This document shows, piece after piece, positions 16,635 through 23,781 of a stretch of DNA of 35,189 nucleotides. The position numbers and the translations under genes are program-made. Below the pieces are notes generated by a model, which worked only from the letters and a program-made list of their open reading frames with translations, had not been told where the DNA came from and ran no database searches. Within the stretch, counting starts at the first letter, position 1; every line of letters begins with the position of its first letter. The stretch comes from Acidobacteriota bacterium. Its GTDB lineage: Bacteria; Acidobacteriota; Blastocatellia; Pyrinomonadales; Pyrinomonadaceae. The stretch spans positions 1-35,189 of the forward strand of contig QHXM01000096.1 of NCBI GenBank assembly GCA_003222945.1. The letters are read 5' to 3'.

Positions 16635-19058
16635 ATGGCAAAGCGCGCGTCACATACAGTTGGTCTGGACATAGGCACGAGCAAGGTGACGTGTATCGTC
16701 GGCGAGCCGGGCGAGGGCGGGTTGCTGGATATCGTAGGCATTGGCGAGGCTGAGGCGCGAGGGCTTCGCAAGGGCGTCATCGTTAATCCTGACGCAGCGG
16801 TCGAGGCGATTAAGCGTGCTGTGGAAGATGCAGAACGAATGAGCGGGCTTGAGGCCGAAGATGTGACGATCAATCTGGCAGGCTCGCACATCATGGGATT
16901 TAACGGTCAGGCGATTGTGGCCGTTTCTGGACGCGACCGAGAGATAACGCCTGATGATGTGCGGCGCGCGATTGATTCCGCCTGCGCGATTCAACTTCCG
17001 GCGGGGCGCGAGATCGTTGACCGCTTGCCGCAGGAGTTCATCGTTGACGACCAGGATGGAATCAACGATCCGGTTGGAATGATAGGCGCGCGACTCGCCG
17101 TAAAGGTCCACATCGTGACGAGTCCTGTGACTGCAAGGCAGAACGCCATCAATGCTGTGAATCGTTCGGGGCTGGTCGTCGCGGACATGGTGCTTGAACA
17201 GTTGGCCGCAGCCGAAGCATCTTTGACGGATGATGACAAGGAGTTCGGCGCGGCGCTCGTTGACATAGGCGCGGAGACTACGGGACTTGTCATATACCAG
17301 CGCGGCGCTGTGCAACATACGGCTGTCTTCGCGCTCGGCGGCTCGCACTTTACCAATGACATTGCCTTCGGGCTTCGCACGCCGATTCCCGAAGCAGAGA
17401 AGATCAAGCGCACTGTGGGTTGCGCGTCCAGCGCATCTTTGAACGATATGGAACGCGGCGAGCTTGTCGAAGTTCCTTCAGTGGGGGGACGCGCTCCGCG
17501 TCAACTCTCGCGCCAGATTCTCTGCGACATCCTTCAACCGCGCGCCGAAGAAGTCTTGATGCAGGTCGCGGATGAGATAAGGGAATCGGGCTGGGAGCGC
17601 CAGTTGTCCAGCGGAGTAGTCCTAACGGGCGGCGGAGCGCTTCTTAGTGGAATGCCTGAAATCGCGGAGCAAGTTTTTGACGCTCCTGTCAGAATCGGCT
17701 ACCCGGAGAGAGATCGTTTTGGCGGGCTTATTGAAGATATACAAAGCCCCGTGTGGGCTGCGGCAGCCGGATTAGCCCTTGTTACGCAGCGCGCTCAAGC
17801 GTCAGATATGCGCGGCGGAGCAGGAAAAAGAGGCTCTGCGGGCAAGCTCACGCATTTTGTTTCCAAGTTTCGGGATCGTTTTAGTGAGAGAGGAATACGA
17901 GTGATGACAACGGAAGGCCGTCAACCGGGCAACGGCATTAATATTTTCATAGATGACGACCCACCAATCACCGGCGCGCGAATAAAAGTAATCGGCGTCG
18001 GAGGCGGAGGCGGCAACGCCGTCAACCGCATGATCGAATCTGGCATAGAGGGCATAGAGTTCCTCGTAGCCAATACAGACCTGCAAGCCTTGAAGCGCTC
18101 ACATGCGCCTATCAAGATTCAACTCGGCGGCAAGCTCACTAAGGGCTTGGGCGCAGGCGCAGACCCTAACATAGGGCGCAACGCTGCGCTCGAAGATACA
18201 GAGAAGATAATAGAAGTCCTGGAAGGCGCGGACATGGTCTTCGTCACTACGGGCCTGGGTGGCGGCACAGGAACGGGCGCAGCTCCTATCATCGCTTCTT
18301 TGGCGACGGAGTTGAACGCGCTGACTGTGGCGGTCGTCACTAAACCTTTTCACTTTGAAGGCCGACGGCGCATGATGCAGGCTGACCAAGGCTTAAGAGA
18401 ACTGCGCGAGTGCGTTGACACCGTGATTACGATTCCGAACGAGCGTCTTCTACACACTGTTGAGCGCAACGTCTCGCTCTCGGACTCTTTCAAGGTCGCG
18501 GACGACGTTCTTCGTCAAGCTGTTCAGGGCATCTCGGATTTGATTACAGTGCCCGGACTCATCAATCTTGATTTCGCTGACGTGAAAGCGATCATGCAGG
18601 GAATGGGTCTGGCATTGATGGGCGCTGGACGCGCATCGGGCGAGCATCGAGCTATGGAAGCGACGCAACAGGCTATCTCAAGCCCGCTGCTTGAAGAAGC
18701 GACCATACAGGGCGCGAAAGGTGTTCTAATCAACATCACGGGCGGAACTGATCTTACGCTCTACGAAGTCAACGAAGCATCTTCGATCATACGCGAGGCC
18801 GCAGACGAAGATGCCAACATAATCTTCGGCGCGGTGATTGACGAGACGATGCACGACGAGATGAAGATTACAGTCATCGCCACAGGCTTTGACAAAGATA
18901 TGTCAGACGTGGGCACTACAGCCGCGAGTGCCGCGATGCCTTCCGCCCAGCCGCGCTACACTCAAACGCCCGGCGACGATCTGCAACGACCCACAGTCAA
19001 TCCGGGTCGCACAGACGATCTTGATGTGCCGACATTTATTCGCAAGAAAGCAGACTGA
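16635..19058 (+). CDS. ftsA-ftsZ: FtsA-FtsZ encoded as a single continuous reading frame
   Basis: 807 residues. Residues 1-423 are a complete FtsA: actin-like phosphate loop [18 protein letters not shown], 1C domain, [27 protein letters not shown], and a C-terminal amphipathic helix ([16 protein letters not shown]) of the membrane-targeting type. Residue 424 is the ATG-encoded Met of a complete 384-residue Fts[28 protein letters not shown] tubulin signature, T7-loop [11 protein letters not shown], and C-terminal peptide [12 protein letters not shown], which binds FtsA. No stop separates them. AGAGAGGAA at 17887-17895 followed by GTG (17901) and ATG (17904) would allow separate FtsZ initiation. 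The ATG at 16635 is preferred over TTG 16617. A one-base change near 17886-17900 would create the usual TGA/ATG overlap, so sequence error must be excluded. Confidence 0.9.
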   Translation: MAKRASHTVGLDIGTSKVTCIVGEPGEGGLLDIVGIGEAEARGLRKGVIVNPDAAVEAIKRAVEDAERMSGLEAEDVTINLAGSHIMGFNGQAIVAVSGRDREITPDDVRRAIDSACAIQLPAGREIVDRLPQEFIVDDQDGINDPVGMIGARLAVKVHIVTSPVTARQNAINAVNRSGLVVADMVLEQLAAAEASLTDDDKEFGAALVDIGAETTGLVIYQRGAVQHTAVFALGGSHFTNDIAFGLRTPIPEAEKIKRTVGCASSASLNDMERGELVEVPSVGGRAPRQLSRQILCDILQPRAEEVLMQVADEIRESGWERQLSSGVVLTGGGALLSGMPEIAEQVFDAPVRIGYPERDRFGGLIEDIQSPVWAAAAGLALVTQRAQASDMRGGAGKRGSAGKLTHFVSKFRDRFSERGIRVMTTEGRQPGNGINIFIDDDPPITGARIKVIGVGGGGGNAVNRMIESGIEGIEFLVANTDLQALKRSHAPIKIQLGGKLTKGLGAGADPNIGRNAALEDTEKIIEVLEGADMVFVTTGLGGGTGTGAAPIIASLATELNALTVAVVTKPFHFEGRRRMMQADQGLRELRECVDTVITIPNERLLHTVERNVSLSDSFKVADDVLRQAVQGISDLITVPGLINLDFADVKAIMQGMGLALMGAGRASGEHRAMEATQQAISSPLLEEATIQGAKGVLINITGGTDLTLYEVNEASSIIREAADEDANIIFGAVIDETMHDEMKITVIATGFDKDMSDVGTTAASAAMPSAQPRYTQTPGDDLQRPTVNPGRTDDLDVPTFIRKKAD
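17887..17906 (+). promoter_or_regulatory. ftsZ: Internal ribosome-binding site and start for FtsZ
   Basis: AGAGAGGAA (17887-17895) lies 5 nt before GTG 17901 and 8 nt before ATG 17904, good Shine-Dalgarno spacing. It lies in frame inside the fused gene at the exact FtsA/FtsZ boundary. This suggests independent FtsZ synthesis in addition to, or instead of, the fusion. Confidence 0.7.
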
Positions 19059-19160
19059 AGGAAGGCAAAAGGAAAAAGGTAAAAGGCAAAAGGTAAGACG
19101 AAGAGAGCAAGTTTTTCTTCTCCACCTTTACCTTTTGCCTTTTACCTTTTTCCTTCTTTA
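19058..19160. repeat. Heptamer-armed hairpin after ftsZ, possible terminator
   Basis: AGGCAAA, AGGTAAA and AGGAAAA words form the left arm. 19069-19096 pairs perfectly with 19128-19155 (28 bp). It follows the ftsZ stop and ends in CTTTA, so it could end the dcw transcript, but the U-tract is poor. The 194 bp on to the next gene show no other gene; GGTCGCGC (19260-19267) and GCGCGACC (19300-19307) are a minor inverted repeat. Confidence 0.85.
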
Positions 19161-19354
19161 GTGTAGTATGTCCAGCAATTCCTGGTAGGAAATTCTGTTC
19201 TGGTAAATTTTTGCATCTCTCCTCTTTAAGGCCGCAGCCTGTGAGAGTTGTAATTTATTGGTCGCGCTAGTCCAAAGGCGCTTACAGTTTTTGGTGCGCG
19301 CGCGACCGAGCCACACGTCATTTCCTCTAAAATGGTGGAGGTTAGAAAGTCACA

Positions 19355-19765
19355 GTGAACCGAAAACTCATACGAACTACATTAGCCGAAGTTAAGAACA
19401 AGGGGCGCGAGCTTCCTCCGCAAAGGGAGCGCGTTAATAACGGCGGTGCGCCGCGACATAGCGAAGGCCCGCGTGGCGGTGGAGGCGCTCAGCAGGCGCA
19501 GGCCGCGCAGAGTGCCGTGCAAGTGCGCAAGCGAGTTCCGCCCCCGAATGAAACCAATGCGGAAATCTTCTACTACAAAAAGCAGATTGACGCGCATACG
19601 CCTATGATCATCGTCTTGAAAGATGGCGAAGAGATAGAAGGCACAATCGAGTGGTACGACAGGGGCGCGCTCAAGGTCAACCGCAAGACAGCGCCTAACT
19701 TGCTCCTGCTCAAACATAACATCAAGTACATGTACAAGGCCGACGAGCGCGAGGCTGCTGAATAA
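19355..19765 (+). CDS. hfq: Hfq-like Sm-fold RNA chaperone with N-terminal extension
   Basis: 136 residues. The C-terminal half (about 66-131) has Sm features: [20 protein letters not shown], like the Sm1 motif, and [13 protein letters not shown], like the KHAI region of the Sm2 motif. Hfq forms hexameric rings that pair small RNAs with mRNAs. The N-terminal 60 residues are a Gly/Gln/Arg-rich, probably disordered extension that classical Hfq lacks at this end; the extension in E. coli Hfq is C-terminal. The start is GTG at 19355; a perfect GGAGGT lies 12 nt upstream, a long spacing. It follows ftsZ and precedes pdxA. The assignment is a remote-similarity judgement; another Sm-like RNA-binding protein is possible. 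Confidence 0.7.
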   Translation: MNRKLIRTTLAEVKNKGRELPPQRERVNNGGAPRHSEGPRGGGGAQQAQAAQSAVQVRKRVPPPNETNAEIFYYKKQIDAHTPMIIVLKDGEEIEGTIEWYDRGALKVNRKTAPNLLLLKHNIKYMYKADEREAAE

Positions 19766-19858
19766 AAGGGCCGTTCGCTCCGGGCCTAATCGCAGACGAG
19801 CAACTAAAACTTGCGGCTGAATCTTTAATAGTGCCCTCCTCAAACGTCGCGTCTGAAT

Positions 19859-20932
19859 ATGACTGAGACGTTGCATAATTCATCCCACAGAGCGCAGCCG
19901 CGCCGCAAACCCGGGCTGCCTCGCGTTGGCATCACGATGGGCGACCCCGCAGGCATAGGCCCCGAGGTCGTCCTCAAAGCCGTCGCCGAAGAGGATGTCC
20001 TACGCGCGTGTGTGCCCATCATAATAGGCGACGCGCAGCTACTTGCTCACACCGCTCGCACGCTCGACCTGCAATGCGGCTACGACATCGTGCGCTTTGA
20101 TGAACGCCTGCCTGATGAGATTACAGAGCCGGTCATCTTCCACCTTGATAACATAGGCGGCTACATTGAGCCTGGAATCGAATCCGGCACGGCTGGCAAG
20201 GCCGCTGCCGGTTACATAGAGGCCGCCGTCTCTCTCTGCGCGGCAGGTTCTGTTGACGCGATTGCTACAGCGCCTATAAATAAGCGCGCACTCTTTCTTG
20301 GCGGCTACAGCTTTCCCGGCCACACGGAGTTCCTTGCTCATCTGACGAGCACTGAAGAGTACGCAATGGCCTTCGTAGCTGCGAACCTACGGATCGTTCT
20401 CATATCAACGCACGTTCCACTTGCTGAAGCCATACGCATGGTCGAGCGCGACCGCATCGTTCGCGTAGTCATACTTACGCACCGCGAGTTGAGACGCTGG
20501 GGAATTGAAAAACCGCGCATCGCTGTCGCAGCTTTGAATCCGCACGGCGCAGAGGGCGGACTGTTCGGCGTCGAAGAGGCGTCCGAAATTGTTCCGGCTG
20601 TAGAAGAGTGCAACGGGCGAGACGGGATGGACGTTCACGGTCCGTTCTCCGCCGACACAATTTTTCTTCGAGCTTCGCGCGGAGAGTTTGATGCGGTCGT
20701 TGCGTGTTATCATGATCAGGCGATGATTCCCGTCAAATGCCTGTCGTTTGGCGAGGCGGTCAACGTAACACTGGGGTTGCCGTTCATACGCACATCCGTA
20801 GATCACGGCACGGCCTTCGACATCGCTGGCAAGGGATTGGCCGAGCATTCAAGTATGATTGCGGCCATAACTTTAGCGGCAGAGCTTGTGTCGCGCGCCG
20901 AAGATGAACCAACCGAAGCCTTAGAGGCTTAG
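19859..20932 (+). CDS. pdxA: 4-hydroxythreonine-4-phosphate dehydrogenase PdxA
   Basis: 357 residues. NAD-dependent enzyme of the DXP-dependent pyridoxal phosphate pathway, oxidising 4-phosphohydroxy-L-threonine. Motifs: RVGITMGDPAGIGPEVVLKA, ATAPINKRAL, FPGHTEFLAH, ALNPHGAEGGLFG, HGPFSADTIF, CYHDQAMIPVKCL, and GLPFIRTSVDHGTAFDIAGKG. The metal-binding histidines (FPGHTE, CYHDQ, VDHGTA) are present. The ATG at 19859 gives a short extra N-terminus before the conserved PRVGIT. Length is normal. A response regulator begins 17 nt after the stop, so the two may be cotranscribed. Confidence 0.95.
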   Translation: MTETLHNSSHRAQPRRKPGLPRVGITMGDPAGIGPEVVLKAVAEEDVLRACVPIIIGDAQLLAHTARTLDLQCGYDIVRFDERLPDEITEPVIFHLDNIGGYIEPGIESGTAGKAAAGYIEAAVSLCAAGSVDAIATAPINKRALFLGGYSFPGHTEFLAHLTSTEEYAMAFVAANLRIVLISTHVPLAEAIRMVERDRIVRVVILTHRELRRWGIEKPRIAVAALNPHGAEGGLFGVEEASEIVPAVEECNGRDGMDVHGPFSADTIFLRASRGEFDAVVACYHDQAMIPVKCLSFGEAVNVTLGLPFIRTSVDHGTAFDIAGKGLAEHSSMIAAITLAAELVSRAEDEPTEALEA

Positions 20933-20948
20933 AATTGAAGAGGGAGTT

Positions 20949-21359
20949 GTGAAAGAGCAAAACAAAAATCCTCAAACCTCAGGTCGGATACTTGTTGCTG
21001 ACGACGATCCGGCCATCCTGCGTCTAGTCACTGCCATCGTCGAAAAGGAAGGCTACAGGGTCGTTCCAGCGCGCGACGGGCGCGAGGCATACAAGATTCT
21101 GCAATCGGACTCGGACTTTGTCGCCGGAATCTTCGACGTTGTGATGCCGAACATACAAGGGCCTGAGCTTGTGCGCTACATGAAGACCGAAAAGCGGCTG
21201 ATGAAAATCCCAGTGATGATGATGACAGCCGAGCAGAACCCAAAGCTCTCGTCCGACAGCTTCTCAGCCGGAGCCGTTGTCTTTCTCCCGAAACCTTTCA
21301 CGACCGCGCAACTACAGATCATGCTGCGGATGCTGATAGCCAAAGGCGCGTCGTCGTAA
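20949..21359 (+). CDS. Single-domain response regulator (CheY-like receiver)
   Basis: 136 residues, almost all one receiver domain. Acidic pocket DDD near residue 24, phosphoacceptor Asp63 (IFDVVMP), conserved Thr in MMMTAEQ, and Lys in FLPKPF. No output domain, so it acts by protein contact. The GTG start at 20949 has AGAGGGAG just upstream. No histidine kinase is encoded in the window. Confidence 0.9.
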   Translation: MKEQNKNPQTSGRILVADDDPAILRLVTAIVEKEGYRVVPARDGREAYKILQSDSDFVAGIFDVVMPNIQGPELVRYMKTEKRLMKIPVMMMTAEQNPKLSSDSFSAGAVVFLPKPFTTAQLQIMLRMLIAKGASS

Positions 21360-21400
21360 GAGCGCATCTTCAACACGGAACCGCCGGAAAGGATCAGGCA

Positions 21401-21997
21401 ATGAACAAACTAACGGGACGACTGTTTTCAAGCCTAGCTGTCATGGCTGCCTGCTTGATACTGGCTCTGGCTTATGTACAGGCATCGGATGATTTGAGTC
21501 CAAAAGAGGCGCGAAAAATCATCGCGACGATGGCTGGCATCAAGCTGCCTTCGAGCGCCGTTCGCGTGCGTGATGTCTCAGTGATGGGTTCATCTGCCAC
21601 AGTTGTCGCTCAGGTAGAGACTGCGTTTCGCTTCGTCAAAGATAATGACGGCAAGTGGCGCGTGGCGGAGATAAGGACCGGCGACAGAAGCTGGGAGGGT
21701 GTTGACATGCTCATGCGCGCGCTCAACGCTCAGAAGGCAGAACGCGCACGCGCAGAGCTTGAGACTCTGGCGACCGCGCTCGAAAGTTTCCGACACGAGC
21801 GCGGCTTCTACGTCGTTGCTAAAGACGAAGCAGTTCTTGAAGATCAACTCAACCCTCGCTACCTCGCACGCATCATTCGCGTTGACCCCTGGCACAAACC
21901 CTACCTCTACGAAGGCACGCGCTCCGCTTACACATTGCGCTCCGCAGGAGCGGACGGGAAAGAGAATACGCCGGACGATGTGGTAGTTAGTAAATAG
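21401..21997 (+). CDS. Exported protein with GspG-like (pseudopilin) C-terminal segment
   Basis: 198 residues. The N-terminal hydrophobic segment (residues 11-26) ends near AYVQASD and looks like a signal peptide or anchor, not a prepilin leader. The middle (RDVSVMGSSATVVAQVETAF, DGKWRVAEIRTG) resembles a small secreted beta domain. The C-terminal 80 residues contain an Ala-rich helix (RARAELETLATALESFRHE) and VDPWHKPYLYEG, then SAGADGKENTPDD; DPWxxPY and the Asp-rich SxGADGKEGT-type loop (Ca2+ site) are hallmarks of the type II secretion major pseudopilin C-terminus. Without the prepilin N-terminus it cannot polymerise like GspG; the function is unknown. GAAAGGA seven nt before ATG 21401 supports the start. 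A terminator follows. Confidence 0.75.
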   Translation: MNKLTGRLFSSLAVMAACLILALAYVQASDDLSPKEARKIIATMAGIKLPSSAVRVRDVSVMGSSATVVAQVETAFRFVKDNDGKWRVAEIRTGDRSWEGVDMLMRALNAQKAERARAELETLATALESFRHERGFYVVAKDEAVLEDQLNPRYLARIIRVDPWHKPYLYEGTRSAYTLRSAGADGKENTPDDVVVSK

Positions 21998-22023
21998 AGA
22001 CGCGGCGACCGAGGAGAATATCT

Positions 22024-22078
22024 GTGGGGAGTAAGCAGCCGTACCTTCGTCCTTACTCCCCGCGTCCTTCTTTTTTCT
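22024..22078 (+). terminator. Rho-independent terminator
   Basis: GTGGGGAGTAAG (22024-22035) pairs with CTTACTCCCCGC (22051-22062) over a 15-nt loop, followed by GTCCTTCTTTTTTC. A GAGACGCGG/CGAC stretch just before it (21997-22009) resembles the repeat word in ftsW. Confidence 0.75.
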
Positions 22079-22234
22079 TGACGCTAATTCCCCTGAATGT
22101 TACGTTCAATTGTGGCATCTCTCTTTATGGAGTTGCTTCGGAAATGGCTCGTCACATGCCCTTGCGCCGTCTGCGCTTGATGCAAGGAAATCTGCGCTGA
22201 TGGCGCTTCACCTCAAACGCGAAGGAGTCTGGTT

Positions 22235-23659
22235 TTGGTAACGGGACGCAAGCTGTTGCTCGCAGACGATTCCGTCACGATTCAAAAGGTTGTTGACCTG
22301 ACCTTCACGGACGAAGGTATGGAAGTCGTGACCGTCAGCGACGGCCAGCAGGCTCTTGAAAAGCTGGAAGAGTTTTCGCCCGACATAGTGCTCGCGGACA
22401 TCTTTATGCCGAAGATCAACGGCTACGAACTCTGCGAGCGCATAAAGCGGATGGACCGCTTCAGCCACATCCCTGTTATGCTTCTGGTAGGCTCGTTCGA
22501 GCCTTTCGACGAAGCGGAGGCGCGTCGCGTGGGCGCGGATGATTACTTGACGAAACCTTTTCAATCAATACGCACGCTCATCAGCAAGGTACGAAATCTT
22601 CTGACCGGAGGAGGCGGCGCTCAACCGAGCGAAGCTCCCACGCAGAGGCTCGCGCCACCCATCGAAGTGGAAAAAGAGAATCGCCCGGACACCGATTTTC
22701 TTGAACGCTCAACAGCAGACACTGCGCCTCTGCCGGATGTACACGAGGCGGACCACTCAAGCCATTCACATCAAGTTTCTTTCGCAGACCTAAGTATGGA
22801 TGATGAAATGATAGAGGAAACGCACGCCTCCGATTACAGCGGCGCGAGCCGTAGCAAGCAGACAGTTCAATACTCAGCATCGGATTTGAAAGATGCTGGC
22901 ATATCGGAGGCTATCGAGGACGAAAGAGCGCCAGAGCCAGTCGGGGCTACAGTCGGAGCTTTCGCTTCAACTCAAGCGAGCGAACAGCCGCACGCTGCAA
23001 CGGTGAATCAAACCCAAGCAGCACCGCAAGCTTCCGCCGTCGCTTCATCTGAAGATTCGCTGCTTGACTTAGGCGAGTTTGAATCACCTTCGGCGGCAAC
23101 CGACGAGGCGGACGATTTCTTTCTGGACCTTTTTGACGAAACAACGCAACCGTCTGTCGAAACTCCTGCGCCTGCGGTTGAATCAAGCGCAATCTCTACA
23201 GTTGAAGAGACGCCCACGCCGCAGGCGCAGGAGTTCGTAGAAGGGCAGGTGCTTGGCGTAGAAGAACAACCAATAGCTTCGTCCAGCGAAGTTGAAATGG
23301 AGACTTTTGCCGAACCAACGCCTGCTGTCGAAGAGACGCAAGCCTCGCCACAACAGACTTATCCTTCTGAAGCGTACACCGCTCCCACAGAACGTTTGCC
23401 CGTTGATTATAAGGTTGAGAAAGCGCCGACCACTTCTACAATTTCTGAACCAGGCGATGAAGCACAATCTTCTGAAAGCTCGCCACAGCGCGCCGGACAG
23501 ATCAGCCTTGAGCAAATATCGCCCGAAGTGATTGACGCAATCGCGCGCCGCGCCGTAGAACAACTCTCCGAGCGAGCGGTCGAACAGATCGCCTGGGAAG
23601 TCGTCCCCCAACTCGCAGAGCTTCTAATCAAACGCCGACTTGAAGAGGAAAAGCAGTAG
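22235..23659 (+). CDS. Response regulator with long acidic linker and conserved C-terminal helix module
   Basis: 474 residues. Residues 5-125 are a receiver domain (LLLADDSVTIQKVV, phosphoacceptor Asp55 in LADIFMP, Lys in YLTKPF). Residues about 128-415 are low-complexity, rich in E, S, A, P and T. The last 55 residues form an amphipathic helical module (SPEVIDAIARRAVEQLSERA, then IAWEVVPQLAELLIKRRL). I recall similar IAWEVVP-type ends on receiver proteins of Acidobacteria and Deltaproteobacteria; its partner is unknown to me. No enzymatic or DNA-binding output domain is visible, so a localisation or scaffolding role is possible. The TTG start at 22235 is supported by GAAGGAG seven nt upstream. 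Confidence 0.85.
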   Translation: MVTGRKLLLADDSVTIQKVVDLTFTDEGMEVVTVSDGQQALEKLEEFSPDIVLADIFMPKINGYELCERIKRMDRFSHIPVMLLVGSFEPFDEAEARRVGADDYLTKPFQSIRTLISKVRNLLTGGGGAQPSEAPTQRLAPPIEVEKENRPDTDFLERSTADTAPLPDVHEADHSSHSHQVSFADLSMDDEMIEETHASDYSGASRSKQTVQYSASDLKDAGISEAIEDERAPEPVGATVGAFASTQASEQPHAATVNQTQAAPQASAVASSEDSLLDLGEFESPSAATDEADDFFLDLFDETTQPSVETPAPAVESSAISTVEETPTPQAQEFVEGQVLGVEEQPIASSSEVEMETFAEPTPAVEETQASPQQTYPSEAYTAPTERLPVDYKVEKAPTTSTISEPGDEAQSSESSPQRAGQISLEQISPEVIDAIARRAVEQLSERAVEQIAWEVVPQLAELLIKRRLEEEKQ

Positions 23660-23776
23660 TCAGTTTTCGGTTTTCAGTAATTCAATAATGGTCGCCAGTC
23701 TTCTCGATATGAAAACTGGCGACCATTGCTTTACAATGACTCTTCACTGAAAACTGAAAACCGAAAACTGAAAACT
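23660..23776. repeat. Nested hairpin in the valS leader: heptamer outer arms and unique inner stem
   Basis: Outer: 23660-23678 (TTTTCAG/TTTTCGG words) pairs perfectly with 23753-23771 (19 bp). Inner: 23687-23699 (AATGGTCGCCAGT) pairs perfectly with 23715-23727 (13 bp), with a 15-nt loop. It occupies the full gap between the response regulator stop and valS, ending 5 nt before the ATG. Confidence 0.88.
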
Positions 23777-23781
23777 CTTCT

